This document shows positions 21,246 to 30,206 of a DNA stretch of 64,000 nucleotides, piece after piece (positions within the stretch are counted from its first letter, which is position 1; the number at the start of each line of letters is the position of its first letter). The notes beneath the pieces are model-generated. The model had not been told where the DNA came from and searched no databases. It worked only from the letters and a program-made list of their open reading frames with translations. The DNA lies in NCBI RefSeq assembly GCF_022565775.1, contig NZ_JAIUMC010000004.1:30337-94336 (forward strand), read 5' to 3'. Origin of the DNA: Natronospirillum sp. Its GTDB lineage: Bacteria; Pseudomonadota; Gammaproteobacteria; Pseudomonadales; Natronospirillaceae. The position numbers and the translations under genes were made by a program.

Positions 21246-21289
21246 TCTGCCCTCCGGGGCAGCATTAAAGGGAGCAGAGGAGTCACATC

Positions 21290-22060
21290 ATGTCAGACGA
21301 TTCGGAAGCCATTGCCGGGCTACATGCGGTTCAGGCGGCGTTGAGTGAGCGGCCGGAACGGCTGCGCCAGGTTATGGTCAATGGCGAACGTCATGATCGC
21401 AGACTCGAGAGTATTCTGGATGCCGCCCGCCATGCGGGTGTGCCTTTCGAGAAGCTTGGCAGCAAGGCCTTTCAGCAACGGGTACAGAAGCTGGGTCTGG
21501 GTGATCTGCGTCATCAGGGTGTGCTGGCATTGGTGCAGGCCATCGTGCCGTTGGATGAACAGGACCTCTGGCCCTTGCTGGAATCGTCTACGGCACCGCT
21601 GCTGCTGGTGCTCGATGGCGTGACCGATCCGCACAATCTCGGCGCCTGTCTCAGAGTCGCTGATGCCGCCGGCGTCCACGCCGTCGTGGTGCCGCGCAAA
21701 CGGTCCGCCGGCCTGACGGCGACGGTCGTCAAGGTGGCCAGTGGTGCTGCCGAATCCGTCCCCCTGATTCAGGTCACCAATCTGGCTCGGGTTTTACGCG
21801 GGCTGCAGGAGGCCGGGGTCTGGATCGTCGGTACGGCTGGTGAGGCGGACGCCAGCCTGTATCAGGCCGACCTGACCGGACCGGTTGCACTGGTCATGGG
21901 TGCAGAAGGCGCGGGTATGCGTCGCCTGACGCGAGAGCACTGTGATCAGTTGGTCCATTTGCCCATGCAAGGCCAGGTCAGTAGTGTGAATGTCTCGGTA
22001 GCCACTGGCATTTGCCTGTTCGAGGCGGTCCGTCAGCGTACAGCCATAAAACCTGCCTGA
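21290..22060 (+). CDS. rlmB: 23S rRNA (guanosine-2'-O)-methyltransferase RlmB
   Basis: SPOUT-class enzyme that methylates the ribose of G2251 in the 23S peptidyl-transferase loop. The trefoil-knot motifs are seen: NLGACLRVADAAGVHAVVVP, VMGAEGAGMRRL and SSVNVSVATGICLFE. An N-terminal substrate-binding domain precedes them. The 256 residues are normal. It follows rnr after 44 bases, with the strong ribosome-binding site GAGGAG. Confidence 0.96.
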   Translation: MSDDSEAIAGLHAVQAALSERPERLRQVMVNGERHDRRLESILDAARHAGVPFEKLGSKAFQQRVQKLGLGDLRHQGVLALVQAIVPLDEQDLWPLLESSTAPLLLVLDGVTDPHNLGACLRVADAAGVHAVVVPRKRSAGLTATVVKVASGAAESVPLIQVTNLARVLRGLQEAGVWIVGTAGEADASLYQADLTGPVALVMGAEGAGMRRLTREHCDQLVHLPMQGQVSSVNVSVATGICLFEAVRQRTAIKPA

Positions 22061-22073
22061 AGCCCTTCGCCTC

Positions 22074-22102
22074 TTGCCCTGCCGGTCGTGCTGAGGTACA
22101 CT
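22074..22102 (+). promoter_or_regulatory. Candidate sigma-70 promoter of the rpsF operon
   Basis: TTGCCC and TACACT are separated by exactly 17 bases, 14 bases after the rlmB stop. It would give a leader of about 105 bases before rpsF. Confidence 0.55.
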
Positions 22103-22142
22103 CGCGCGCCCCGGTAGCTGGGTTCACCAGCACCCTGATTAT

Positions 22143-22156
22143 GAACTTCCGAGTTC
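22143..22156 (+). promoter_or_regulatory. Candidate S6:S18 autoregulatory leader hairpin
   Basis: GAACT-TCCG-AGTTC forms a perfect 5-bp stem with CCG exposed in the loop, upstream of rpsF. Ribosomal proteins S6:S18 are known to repress their operon by binding a CCG-containing leader hairpin in many bacteria. The match here is by position and the CCG loop only. Confidence 0.4.
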
Positions 22157-22213
22157 TCCTTACCTTACCTCGGGCCGGGCCGCAGGAAGGTTGATAACCC
22201 GAAAGGAGCGAAC

Positions 22214-22666
22214 ATGCGTCATTACGAGATTGTGTTGCTTTTCCATCCGGACCAGAGCGAACAGGTTCCCGCGATGGTGGAGCGCTACACCTCCACGGTC
22301 ACCGAGAAAGGTGGCAAGATTCACCGTCAGGAAGACTGGGGCCGTCGACAGCTGGCCTATTCTATCCAGAAGGTGCACAAGGCACACTATGTGCTGCTTA
22401 ACGTCGAATGCGACGACGAAACGATTGAAGATCTGAAGTCGACCTTCCGCTTCAACGATGCCGTTATCCGCAATCTGGTAACGCGTTGCAAGGAGGCGGT
22501 CACTGAAGCGTCTCCAATGATGAAGGAAGTGGAAGCCAAGGAAGCGCGCAAGGCATACGACAAGCCGGCGCGTGACGAGTCTGCCGCGCGGGATGATCAG
22601 GACAGCGAAGACGAGGCAGATGATTCCGCCGAGACCGAGCAGTCCGAGAACACCAGCGAAGCCTAA
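22214..22666 (+). CDS. rpsF: 30S ribosomal protein S6
   Basis: Small-subunit platform protein that pairs with S18. The conserved N-terminus [19 protein letters not shown] is clear. The C-terminal tail after about residue 100 is very acidic ([15 protein letters not shown]). An acidic tail is the region that RimK extends with glutamate in E. coli; an acidic, long version (150 residues in total) suits a salt-adapted cell. It heads rpsF-rpsR-rplI. Confidence 0.97.
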   Translation: MRHYEIVLLFHPDQSEQVPAMVERYTSTVTEKGGKIHRQEDWGRRQLAYSIQKVHKAHYVLLNVECDDETIEDLKSTFRFNDAVIRNLVTRCKEAVTEASPMMKEVEAKEARKAYDKPARDESAARDDQDSEDEADDSAETEQSENTSEA

Positions 22667-22692
22667 TTCAGATCTGATCAGGAGCAAATATC

Positions 22693-22920
22693 ATGGCCCG
22701 TTTTTTTCGTCGCCGTAAGTTCTGCCGCTTTACTGCCGAAGGCGTTACCGAGATTGACTACAAAGATGTGGATACGCTGAAAGGCTATGTCACAGAATCC
22801 GGCAAGATTGTACCCAGCCGTATTACCGGCACCCGCGCACGTTACCAGCGTCAGTTGGGCACTGCCATCAAGCGGGCGCGTTATCTGGCCCTGCTGCCGT
22901 ACTCTGATCGCCACGAGTAA
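22693..22920 (+). CDS. rpsR: 30S ribosomal protein S18
   Basis: A 75-residue basic protein that binds S6 and 16S rRNA. The start [17 protein letters not shown] and the ending [15 protein letters not shown] are textbook. It starts 26 bases after the rpsF stop. Confidence 0.98.
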   Translation: MARFFRRRKFCRFTAEGVTEIDYKDVDTLKGYVTESGKIVPSRITGTRARYQRQLGTAIKRARYLALLPYSDRHE

Positions 22921-22944
22921 GCAGCCCGGTATTGTAGAGATCCA

Positions 22945-22966
22945 GGAGGCCTTCGATGCGGCCTCC
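22945..22966 (+). other. Intercistronic hairpin between rpsR and rplI
   Basis: GGAGGCC and GGCCTCC pair across an 8-base loop, with no T tract, 20 bases before the rplI start. It may partially attenuate or stabilise the message. Confidence 0.4.
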
Positions 22967-22986
22967 CGACAGTAGAGGAATTCAAG

Positions 22987-23436
22987 ATGGAAGTTATCCT
23001 GCTCGATAAAGTAGGCAAAATCGGTGACCTGGGTGACAAGGTCAACGTGAAGGCCGGTTATGGCCGCAATTACCTGATTCCGCAGGGCAAGGCGGTACCG
23101 GCAACCAAGGACAATCTGGAAACGTTTGAAGCCCGCCGCGCGGAGCTTGAAGCGGAAGCCAAGACACGCCTGACGACTGCCGAAGCACGTGCTGCGCAGC
23201 TGGCCGACCTGGAACTGACCATCGCCGTGCGCGCTGGTGATGAAGGCAAGCTGTTCGGCTCCATTGGTACTCGTGATCTGGCCGACGTCATTTCGTCTGC
23301 CGGCGTGGAAGTGAACAAGAGTGAAGTCAAGTTGCCGGCTGGCCCGTTGCGCCAGACCGGTGAGTACGAAATTGACCTGCAGCTGCACCCCGAAGTGCTG
23401 GCCTCAGTCACGGTTATTGTTGTACCGGAAGAGTAA
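22987..23436 (+). CDS. rplI: 50S ribosomal protein L9
   Basis: Two-domain ribosomal protein joined by a long helix, 149 residues. The N-terminal signature [17 protein letters not shown], then [20 protein letters not shown], is diagnostic. A strong terminator follows 44 bases after the stop, so the operon ends here and dnaB is transcribed separately. Confidence 0.98.
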   Translation: MEVILLDKVGKIGDLGDKVNVKAGYGRNYLIPQGKAVPATKDNLETFEARRAELEAEAKTRLTTAEARAAQLADLELTIAVRAGDEGKLFGSIGTRDLADVISSAGVEVNKSEVKLPAGPLRQTGEYEIDLQLHPEVLASVTVIVVPEE

Positions 23437-23480
23437 GACTTCACCGATACCCGCACACCCGTTGTACCGGTGAGTGCAGC

Positions 23481-23513
23481 AACCCCCTGCGGGCAACCGC
23501 AGGGGGTTTTTTT
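23481..23513 (+). terminator. Rho-independent terminator after rplI
   Basis: A perfect 12-bp stem (AACCCCCTGCGG / CCGCAGGGGGTT) with a GCAA tetraloop runs into seven T residues. Confidence 0.9.
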
Positions 23514-23656
23514 ACGCCTGTCAGAGCGGCGGATTCTGCTGCCACTGTCCGGTTCAGTAACAAGTTGCTCCTCGCCGGGGTCTGCCTCCGGCTTCATTTC
23601 AGGTGTATGATAAGGCGCTCAGACTATGCCACGGAACAATCAGACGCAGTTGCCCA

Positions 23657-25027
23657 ATGACTGAAGACCTCCTGCTGAAAACACCGCCGCACTCCCTGGA
23701 AGCCGAGCAAAGTCTGCTCGGCGCGCTGATGCTGGACAACAGCCGCTGGGATACGGTGGCAGAAAAGGTACAGGCCGACGACTTCTATCGCCCTGAGCAT
23801 CGCGCCATCTATCAGACCATGGCCCGTCAGGTTGAAGTGCAACAGCCAATCGACGTCATTACTCTGACCGAGGCCCTGGAGCAGTCCGGGGACCTCGAGA
23901 TAGCCGGGGATGTCATCTATCTGACCGAACTGGTGGAAAATGCCTCCGGGGTCGGGCACCTGGAAGCCTATGCCAGCATTGTTCGTGAGCGCGCCCTGCT
24001 GCGCCGCCTGATCGAAGTCGCCGGCCGGATTCAGAGCAGTGCCTATGAACCGGAAGGGCGTTCGGCAGAAGAACTGGTGGATGAGGCAGAGCGCGCGGTA
24101 TTCTCCATCGCGGAAGATCGCCCCAGCGAGGGCGGCCCGCAGGACCTGAAGTCCATCCTCAAGCGCACCCTGCAGCGCATTGATGAACTGTCCGGGCTGG
24201 AAGGCAATCTCACCGGTCTCAGTACCGGCTTTGAAAAGCTGGATGACATGACCTCCGGCCTGCAGCGCGGTGATCTGGTGATCGTGGCCGCCCGTCCTTC
24301 CATGGGCAAAACGGCTTTTGCCATGAACCTGGTGGAAGCCGGCCTCATGTACAGTGACGAGCCGGTGATTGTCTTTTCGCTCGAAATGCCCGCCGAACAA
24401 CTGGCCCAGCGGATGCTGTCGTCGCTCGGGCGTATCAACCAGACCCGGGTGCGCACCGGCAGCCTGCAGCAGGATGACTGGCAACGCCTGACCAATGCCG
24501 TCAACAAGATTCACGACCGGCCGCTGTTCATAGATGATACCCCCGGCATTTCACCCTCCGAAATGCGGGCCCGCACACGTCGACTGGTGCGCGAGCACGG
24601 TCGGCCGGCAGTGATCATGGTGGATTATCTGCAATTGATGTCGATCAAGGGCTTCAGCGAAGGGCGGACCAACGAGATTTCCGAGATCAGTCGCTCGCTC
24701 AAGGGCATGGCCAAGGAATTCGACTGCCCGGTGGTGGCCCTGTCGCAGCTCAACCGGAGTCTGGAGCAGCGCCCCAACAAGCGGCCGGTCAACTCGGATC
24801 TGCGCGAATCGGGCGCCATCGAGCAGGACGCGGACATCATCGCCTTCATCTATCGTGACGTGGTGTACAACCCCGACACACCCGACCAGAATGTGTCCGA
24901 GATCATCATCGGCAAGCAGCGTAACGGTCCGATCGGCACCTGCTATCTGTCCTTCATCGGCGAATATACGCGCTTCGAGAACCTGTCCCCGGATTATCAG
25001 ATGAGCGGCTCAGAGGGTGCGGAATGA
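23657..25027 (+). CDS. dnaB: Replicative DNA helicase
   Basis: Hexameric helicase that unwinds DNA at the replication fork. It has an N-terminal DnaB domain (PPHSLEAEQSLLGALMLD) and a RecA-like C-terminal domain with Walker A AARPSMGKTAFAMNL and DnaB motifs EMPAEQLAQRMLSSLG and SDLRESGAIEQDADI. I chose the ATG at 23657 because the upstream in-frame start (23603) would add unrelated residues and overlaps a -10-like TATGAT at 23606. There is no intein. The product is 456 residues. Its stop overlaps the alr start (ATGA). Confidence 0.96.
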   Translation: MTEDLLLKTPPHSLEAEQSLLGALMLDNSRWDTVAEKVQADDFYRPEHRAIYQTMARQVEVQQPIDVITLTEALEQSGDLEIAGDVIYLTELVENASGVGHLEAYASIVRERALLRRLIEVAGRIQSSAYEPEGRSAEELVDEAERAVFSIAEDRPSEGGPQDLKSILKRTLQRIDELSGLEGNLTGLSTGFEKLDDMTSGLQRGDLVIVAARPSMGKTAFAMNLVEAGLMYSDEPVIVFSLEMPAEQLAQRMLSSLGRINQTRVRTGSLQQDDWQRLTNAVNKIHDRPLFIDDTPGISPSEMRARTRRLVREHGRPAVIMVDYLQLMSIKGFSEGRTNEISEISRSLKGMAKEFDCPVVALSQLNRSLEQRPNKRPVNSDLRESGAIEQDADIIAFIYRDVVYNPDTPDQNVSEIIIGKQRNGPIGTCYLSFIGEYTRFENLSPDYQMSGSEGAE

Positions 25028-26118
25028 GTCGGGGCACATGTGTCACGGTGCATCTGGACAACCTGCGCCACAACCTGCGCACGGCACAGGCCCATGCACC
25101 CGACAGCCGGGTTTGGGCCGTGGTCAAGGCGAATGCCTATGGCCATGGTCTGGTGCCGGTGGCACGCACGCTGGCGCCGTTGTCTGACGGATTGGCCGTG
25201 GCCACTCTGGACGAGGCTCTGTGTCTTCGGGAAGCCGGCTTGAGCGGCCCTGTCATGCTTCTGGAGGGTACGGTATCGGCGACTCAGACAGAGCAGGCGC
25301 TGGCCCGGAATCTGGAACTGGTGCTGCACCATCCGGAGCAAATCGCCTGGCTGGCGGCCTGTCAGGTACCTGCACCGGTGCGGGTCTGGCTCAAGATCGA
25401 CACCGGTATGCACCGTCTTGGCGTGATGCCGGACCAGGCCCCCGACCTGATTCGACAGTTGCAGTCCTTGTCGCAAGTGGAACAGGTCGCGACCATGACC
25501 CATTTCGCCCGCGCTGATGACCCTGAACATGACATGACCATCACGCAGGCCGAACTCCTGAACAACGCAACTCTTCCGGGCTGTGCCACCAGCCTCGCCA
25601 ACTCCGCCGGCGTCCTGTTCTGGCCGGGGCGCCAGGGCGACTGGGTACGCCCCGGAATCATGCTGTATGGCGCCACTCCGGCACCCGGTCGCAGCGCGGC
25701 TGAACTGGGGCTGCGCGCCGGCATGACCCTGACCGCCCCCATCATTGCGCTGCGTGACCTGCAGCCGGGTGAGGCGGTCGGCTATGGCGGGGCTTTCAAG
25801 GTTGAAAAACCGATGCGCCTTGCCACCGTGGCCATGGGCTATGCCGATGGTTATCCGCGCCATGCTCCCAATGGCACGCCCGCCGCGGTGCGCGGGCAGC
25901 CGGTGACGCTGGCCGGACGCGTGTCGATGGATATGCTGACCGTGGATGTCACCTCGGTACCTGAGGCTGCGCTGGGCGACCCGGTCGAGCTCTGGGGCGA
26001 GCAGGTGCCGGTGGATGAGGTGGCACAGGCCAGCGGTACCATCGGCTATGAACTGCTGGCCCGATTGTCCGTGCGCGGCGAGGTCGGCTATTCCGAAACC
26101 CGGACAGTGCAGTCGTGA
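25024..26118 (+). CDS. alr: Alanine racemase
   Basis: PLP enzyme that makes D-alanine for peptidoglycan. The PLP lysine lies in WAVVKANAYGHGLVP, and the conserved VRPGIMLYG and MGYADGYPR blocks are present. It has 364 residues. A four-base overlap with dnaB shows coupling, the usual gammaproteobacterial arrangement. The start is ATG. Confidence 0.96.
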   Translation: MSRGTCVTVHLDNLRHNLRTAQAHAPDSRVWAVVKANAYGHGLVPVARTLAPLSDGLAVATLDEALCLREAGLSGPVMLLEGTVSATQTEQALARNLELVLHHPEQIAWLAACQVPAPVRVWLKIDTGMHRLGVMPDQAPDLIRQLQSLSQVEQVATMTHFARADDPEHDMTITQAELLNNATLPGCATSLANSAGVLFWPGRQGDWVRPGIMLYGATPAPGRSAAELGLRAGMTLTAPIIALRDLQPGEAVGYGGAFKVEKPMRLATVAMGYADGYPRHAPNGTPAAVRGQPVTLAGRVSMDMLTVDVTSVPEAALGDPVELWGEQVPVDEVAQASGTIGYELLARLSVRGEVGYSETRTVQS

Positions 26119-26163
26119 CAAAGTTCACTGTTGCTTCCCGGTCAGCGTGACACAATCCCGAGT

Positions 26164-27288
26164 ATGAAAGATTTCCCCCTTTGGCATTACCGCCGCTGGC
26201 TACCCACCGAGCATCCGCTGCCGGAAGACCGGTTGGTGGTGTACGGTATTCTGTTTTATCTGTCGGTGTTCTGGCTGGGCATGCTATGGCCCGGCCTGGC
26301 GCCGGAGCGGATTCTGGTGGCGCTGCTGGTGTCTCTGGTATTCACCGGTCTGGTGTTCCGTGGCTACTGGCATGCGGACTGGGGCGTCTATGTCTACATG
26401 AGCGCTGTAGCCAGCCTCTGCTATCTCACATTGCCGTTCAGTCAGGCCAGTATCATCTTTCTTTTCAGCCCCGGGTTCGAGCTGAAGCATGGTCGACTGT
26501 GGTTGTCTCTGCTGGTTCAGACGTTGCTGGCCTTTGGGGTTGCCCTGCAGGCCTGGTGGATGGATGCACTGCTGTTCGATGGGCTGTTTCTGGCCATTAT
26601 CCTGTTGCTGGTGCTGATCCGCTGTGCGGGGGACTTCTTCTGGACACGCTATATGGACCAGCAGAAAGCGCTGCTCAAGTCACAGGACGAAGCCGAGCAC
26701 CTGGCCCGAACGGCAGAGCGCGAGCGAATTGCACGTGATCTGCATGATCTGCTGGGACATACACTGTCAGGCATTCGGATCAAGGCAGAGCTGGCCAACA
26801 GACTGATGGCGGATCGACCCGAGCAGGCGGCCAACGAGGTACGCGAAATAGAAAAACTGGCTCGCGACAGCCTGCAGCAGGTGCGGGCCACGGTCAGTGG
26901 CTACCATGAAGGCGGTATTGCGCTGGAAATCAATGCTGCACGCAGTCTGCTGTCATCGGCAGGCATTCATTTTCGCCCGGTGACCACCGATGCCGTGCCG
27001 GCGCGCCTGGAATCAACTCTGGCGGCCGTATTGCGTGAAGGGGTGACCAATATTGTGCGCCATGCCCATGCCACCGAGGTTGATCTGTCGCTGGTTCGTG
27101 ACCGGTCGGCAATGACCCTGCGTCTGGATGACAATGGTCAGGGCCGGCGGGGCGGCAGCCCCGGTAATGGCATGCATGGCATACAGGCCCGTGCCCGGGC
27201 AGTCGGTGGTCTGGCGACCTGGCAGGATCTGAAACCCGGCACGCGCCTGCAAATGGTGCTGCCCCTGCAGGAGGGTGACTATGAGTGA
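26164..27288 (+). CDS. DesK/LiaS-like membrane sensor histidine kinase
   Basis: HPK7-type sensor kinase of 374 residues. The N-terminal third has about five membrane segments with almost no periplasmic loop, as in the DesK membrane-fluidity sensor. A coiled segment follows, then the HisKA_3 phospho-acceptor (RERIARDLHDLLGHTLSGIR, His phosphorylated) and a HATPase_c domain with EGVTNIVRHAHA and DDNGQG. I used the ATG at 26164, since it opens MKDFPLWHYRRW; an upstream start at 26131 is less likely. It overlaps its response regulator by eight bases, so the two form a two-component pair. By analogy it may sense lipid order or temperature; no target is visible nearby. Confidence 0.85.
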   Translation: MKDFPLWHYRRWLPTEHPLPEDRLVVYGILFYLSVFWLGMLWPGLAPERILVALLVSLVFTGLVFRGYWHADWGVYVYMSAVASLCYLTLPFSQASIIFLFSPGFELKHGRLWLSLLVQTLLAFGVALQAWWMDALLFDGLFLAIILLLVLIRCAGDFFWTRYMDQQKALLKSQDEAEHLARTAERERIARDLHDLLGHTLSGIRIKAELANRLMADRPEQAANEVREIEKLARDSLQQVRATVSGYHEGGIALEINAARSLLSSAGIHFRPVTTDAVPARLESTLAAVLREGVTNIVRHAHATEVDLSLVRDRSAMTLRLDDNGQGRRGGSPGNGMHGIQARARAVGGLATWQDLKPGTRLQMVLPLQEGDYE

Positions 27289-27892
27289 GCCCAAGCGACT
27301 GATACTGGTGGAAGACCAGACCCTGATTCTGGGTGCTCTGGCGACCCTGCTGAATATGGAAGATGACTTTGTCGTGGTGGGTCAGGCCTCTGATGCGGAA
27401 CAGGCGCTCCAGTTGCTCGCCTCTCAACCGGTCGATGTGGTGCTGACCGACATCGAAATGCCCGGCATGGGGGGGCTGGAACTGGCGCGCCGCCTGCGGG
27501 CCGCTCAGCCTGACCTGGTGATCGGCATCATTACCACCTTTGCCCGCAAGGGCTATCTGCGCCAGGCGCTGGATGCCGGTGTACAGGGTTATCTGCTCAA
27601 GGACACCTCGGCCAACGATCTGGCCAGTGCCATCCGGCGCATGTGTCTGGGCGAAAAGGTGATTGACCCGGAACTGGCTGCCGCTGCGCGCGGGGGAAAC
27701 AACCCGCTGAGTGAGCGGGAGAGGGAAGTATTGCGCCTGGCCGCGGAGGGCTTGACCACAGAGATGATTGCGCAGCGTGTCCACCGCTCCGAAGGTACGG
27801 TACGCAATTACCTCAGTGAAGCCATCAGCAAGCTGAACGCGCGCAATCGGGTGGAGGCCGCCCGCATCGCCCGCGACCAGGGCTTTCTCTGA
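27281..27892 (+). CDS. DesR/NarL-family response regulator
   Basis: A 203-residue response regulator. The receiver domain has the acidic pocket (LVEDQ), the phospho-acceptor Asp in VVLTDIEMPGMGG and the Lys in YLLKDT. A LuxR-type helix-turn-helix follows (SEREREVLRLAAEGLTTEMI, EGTVRNYLSEAISKL). The ATG at 27281 lies inside the end of the kinase gene. RNYLS is typical of DesR-like regulators, whereas NarL has KVHV. It converges on narL. Confidence 0.88.
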   Translation: MSEPKRLILVEDQTLILGALATLLNMEDDFVVVGQASDAEQALQLLASQPVDVVLTDIEMPGMGGLELARRLRAAQPDLVIGIITTFARKGYLRQALDAGVQGYLLKDTSANDLASAIRRMCLGEKVIDPELAAAARGGNNPLSEREREVLRLAAEGLTTEMIAQRVHRSEGTVRNYLSEAISKLNARNRVEAARIARDQGFL

Positions 27893-27914
27893 CCCCGCCG
27901 GCGGTTCGGGTCAG
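27889..27914. terminator. Inverted repeat holding the stop codons of two convergent regulators
   Basis: CTGACCC and GGGTCAG form a perfect 7-bp stem around a 12-base loop. The TGA of the DesR-like gene and the TGA of narL on the other strand both lie within the arms. No T run follows, so a termination role is inferred from position alone. Confidence 0.45.
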
Positions 27915-28561
27915 TAGCCGACGTGACGGGCCAGCCAGAGCGCCGCTTCCACTCTGGAGCGCATGCCCAGCTTGGCCAGCAGACGTTTTACATGGACCTT
28001 GACCGTCCCTTCCGCAATTTCCAGCTCCTGGGCGATCAGCTTGTTGCTCAGCCCCTGCGCAATCAGTTCCAGTACCGCTCTTTCACGCGGCGTGAGATTC
28101 TCCATCTGGCGTGACACGTCATCAACCGGCACGCGCTCCAGCACATAGTCACGAACCCGGGGGCTCAGCGTGGTCTGGCCACGAACCGCGCTGTCGAGTG
28201 CGGCGATCAGGTCCTCCGGTTCGGTATCCTTGAGCAGATAACCATCGGCGCCCATGCGCATGGCTGCCGCTATGTCGCCCTGGTCGTCCGACACCGTGAA
28301 TATGACGACGCGAGCATCCGAGCCGCTGGCACGCAGCGATTGCAGTACTTTCAGTCCATGCATGTCCGGCAGATTCAGGTCCAGCAGGATAAGGTCGGGT
28401 TCGAGTCGTTCGGCTTCCTGCAAGGCAAGCTCTCCGGTACCCGCCGTACCTACCAGGCGAAGCTGTGGTCGCAGTGCCATGATCTGTTCCAGACCGGAGC
28501 GCAGCAGCGGGTGGTCATCCACGATAAGAACATCGGCAATAATATCGGCAGCGGTTGTCAT
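27911..28561 (-). CDS. narL: Nitrate/nitrite response regulator NarL
   Basis: A 216-residue NarL-family regulator, the same length as E. coli NarL. The receiver has VLIVDDHPLLRSGL, the phospho-acceptor Asp in LILLDLNLPDMHGL and the Lys in YLLKDTEPEDL. The LuxR-type helix-turn-helix ends with GTVKVHVKRLLAKLGMRSRV, close to NarL. I chose the ATG at 28561; a longer frame would overlap narX. It lies 10 bases downstream of narX on the same strand. In E. coli NarL activates nitrate reductase and represses alternative respiration; none of those targets is in this window. Confidence 0.87.
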   Translation of the reverse strand: MTTAADIIADVLIVDDHPLLRSGLEQIMALRPQLRLVGTAGTGELALQEAERLEPDLILLDLNLPDMHGLKVLQSLRASGSDARVVIFTVSDDQGDIAAAMRMGADGYLLKDTEPEDLIAALDSAVRGQTTLSPRVRDYVLERVPVDDVSRQMENLTPRERAVLELIAQGLSNKLIAQELEIAEGTVKVHVKRLLAKLGMRSRVEAALWLARHVGY

Positions 28562-28571
28562 GATAGTGCTT

Positions 28572-30110
28572 CTACTCCTGTGCCATGAAGCGTAACCGGA
28601 CCTCTGTGCCATGGCGGTCTGCGTCGGACTGAATGGTCAGATCCCCCTGCAGCTGTGCGGCCCGTTCATACAGTATACGCAGGCCCAGGTGGCCAAAGCC
28701 ATCCTCGATGGCCTGGCTGCTGGCCAGCCCGACGCCATCATCGGCAATGCTGACGGACACCTGCCGGCCTGAGCGTTCAATGGTGACACTGGCCTGTGAG
28801 GCCGCCGCATGCTTGATCACATTGGTCAGCGCTTCGCGCATGATGTGCAGCACATGGATTTCGTGCTGCGGCGCCAGGCGCAGTGCCCCGAATCGACCGT
28901 TGATCTCAAGCCGGGTGCGCGTATTGGGTTGGAACTCCCGCACCGTGGCGGCCAGCGCTTCGTCCAGTGAGGTATAGTTCAGTTGCAGGCGAAAGGTGGA
29001 CAGGAGTTCGCGCAGCTTGCGATACCCCTCGTTCACATTGCTGCGCAGGGTGCCGATGGACTCGCGCCATATCGAATCGCCCGGTAGCTGCTGCTCCAGA
29101 TGGGCCTGCAGCAGCGCCAGTTGCATTTTCTGGTAGGTCAGAGCCTGCGCCAGCGAGTCGTGCAGTTCTCGTGCAATCACGGAACGTTCTTCCTGCAAGG
29201 CGCTGCTGGCCCTTTCCTGGACCAGCGTCTGGGTGCGCTCGTCAATCTGGGCCTGCATATCGGCATAGACTGACTCCAGTTCGGCTGCCATCTGGTCGAG
29301 ACTGTGACTGAGCATGGCCAGTTCATGGCGACCCTTCAGTCTGCTGCGCACATGCAGCTGTGTTTTTTCGAGCGCAGTTGCCTGTTCGGTCAGTGTGTTC
29401 AGCGGCCGGATCACCTGACGCCAGAGCCAGACACCCAGCATGACCACGGCCAGAGCAGCCAGCGTCGCAAAGCCCCACAGGGTCACGCGGATCAGAGCCA
29501 GTTTGCTGTCGCTGTGAGACTCGAGTGCCAGCACAAAGGCATCTATGTCATCGACCAATTTCCCGGCGTCTTCCGGGGTCGAAACGCGGTCATCTGCCAG
29601 CGGTGACTGTTCCCAGGCCATGAGGACCTGCTGAAATGCCTGATTGACGGGATGGCCGCTGCTGTCTGGTAGCGCCGACAGCAGGCCGTCGCTGTTCAGT
29701 CGTTGCCGGAAGTCTTCACGCCAGTAAGCACTGTCCTGCTGTTGTTCCCGGTCGGCACTGCCGGCCAGACGCTGGTCCTGCTCGGTGGCCAGCATTCGGT
29801 AGGTGCTCATGCGCAGAGCGCCTGCCTCGTTGATGGCCCTGGCGTCGCCCTCGATGCTGGCCGCCAGCCAGAGCGTCGCCGCCATGCTGGCGAACGCCAG
29901 CGCAGCCAGGATGGCCAGACCGGCGACCAGGCTGAAGGCAATGGGATGTCGAAGCAGGGTGTTGTTCAAGAGCGTCTGCAGACCGGGCTGCGGGAAAAGA
30001 ATGTGAAAGGCATGTTTGATCAAAAGGCGTGGCTTGTCCAGTCGTGCAGGTTTTGCTAATCTTGCACCCCTAAACCGCTGATTTAAGAGCAACTTGCTGG
30101 CGGTATACAA
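28572..30110 (-). CDS. narX: NarX-like nitrate sensor histidine kinase
   Basis: Membrane sensor with two transmembrane segments (IAFSLVAGLAILAALAFASM and VTLWGFATLAALAVVMLGVW) around a four-helix PilJ/NarX periplasmic domain. The nitrate P-box is recognisable as DARAINEAGALRMSTYRML. A HAMP domain, the HisKA_3 motif SVIARELHDSLAQALTYQKM and HATPase_c follow. The Cys-rich central module of E. coli NarX is absent. The start is uncertain: the open frame begins with TTG at 30110, but the first membrane segment suggests a start up to 30 codons further in. It probably forms an operon with narL. Confidence 0.85.
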   Translation of the reverse strand: MYTASKLLLNQRFRGARLAKPARLDKPRLLIKHAFHILFPQPGLQTLLNNTLLRHPIAFSLVAGLAILAALAFASMAATLWLAASIEGDARAINEAGALRMSTYRMLATEQDQRLAGSADREQQQDSAYWREDFRQRLNSDGLLSALPDSSGHPVNQAFQQVLMAWEQSPLADDRVSTPEDAGKLVDDIDAFVLALESHSDSKLALIRVTLWGFATLAALAVVMLGVWLWRQVIRPLNTLTEQATALEKTQLHVRSRLKGRHELAMLSHSLDQMAAELESVYADMQAQIDERTQTLVQERASSALQEERSVIARELHDSLAQALTYQKMQLALLQAHLEQQLPGDSIWRESIGTLRSNVNEGYRKLRELLSTFRLQLNYTSLDEALAATVREFQPNTRTRLEINGRFGALRLAPQHEIHVLHIMREALTNVIKHAAASQASVTIERSGRQVSVSIADDGVGLASSQAIEDGFGHLGLRILYERAAQLQGDLTIQSDADRHGTEVRLRFMAQE

Positions 30111-30206
30111 ATGACGCTAAAGCGCTTGCTGGTGTTCTTATTTGTATCCCCTCCTGTGCTTCTTGATCGGCCTGTCCATTTCCGAAACGGAGAGGCAAGC
30201 TGACCG

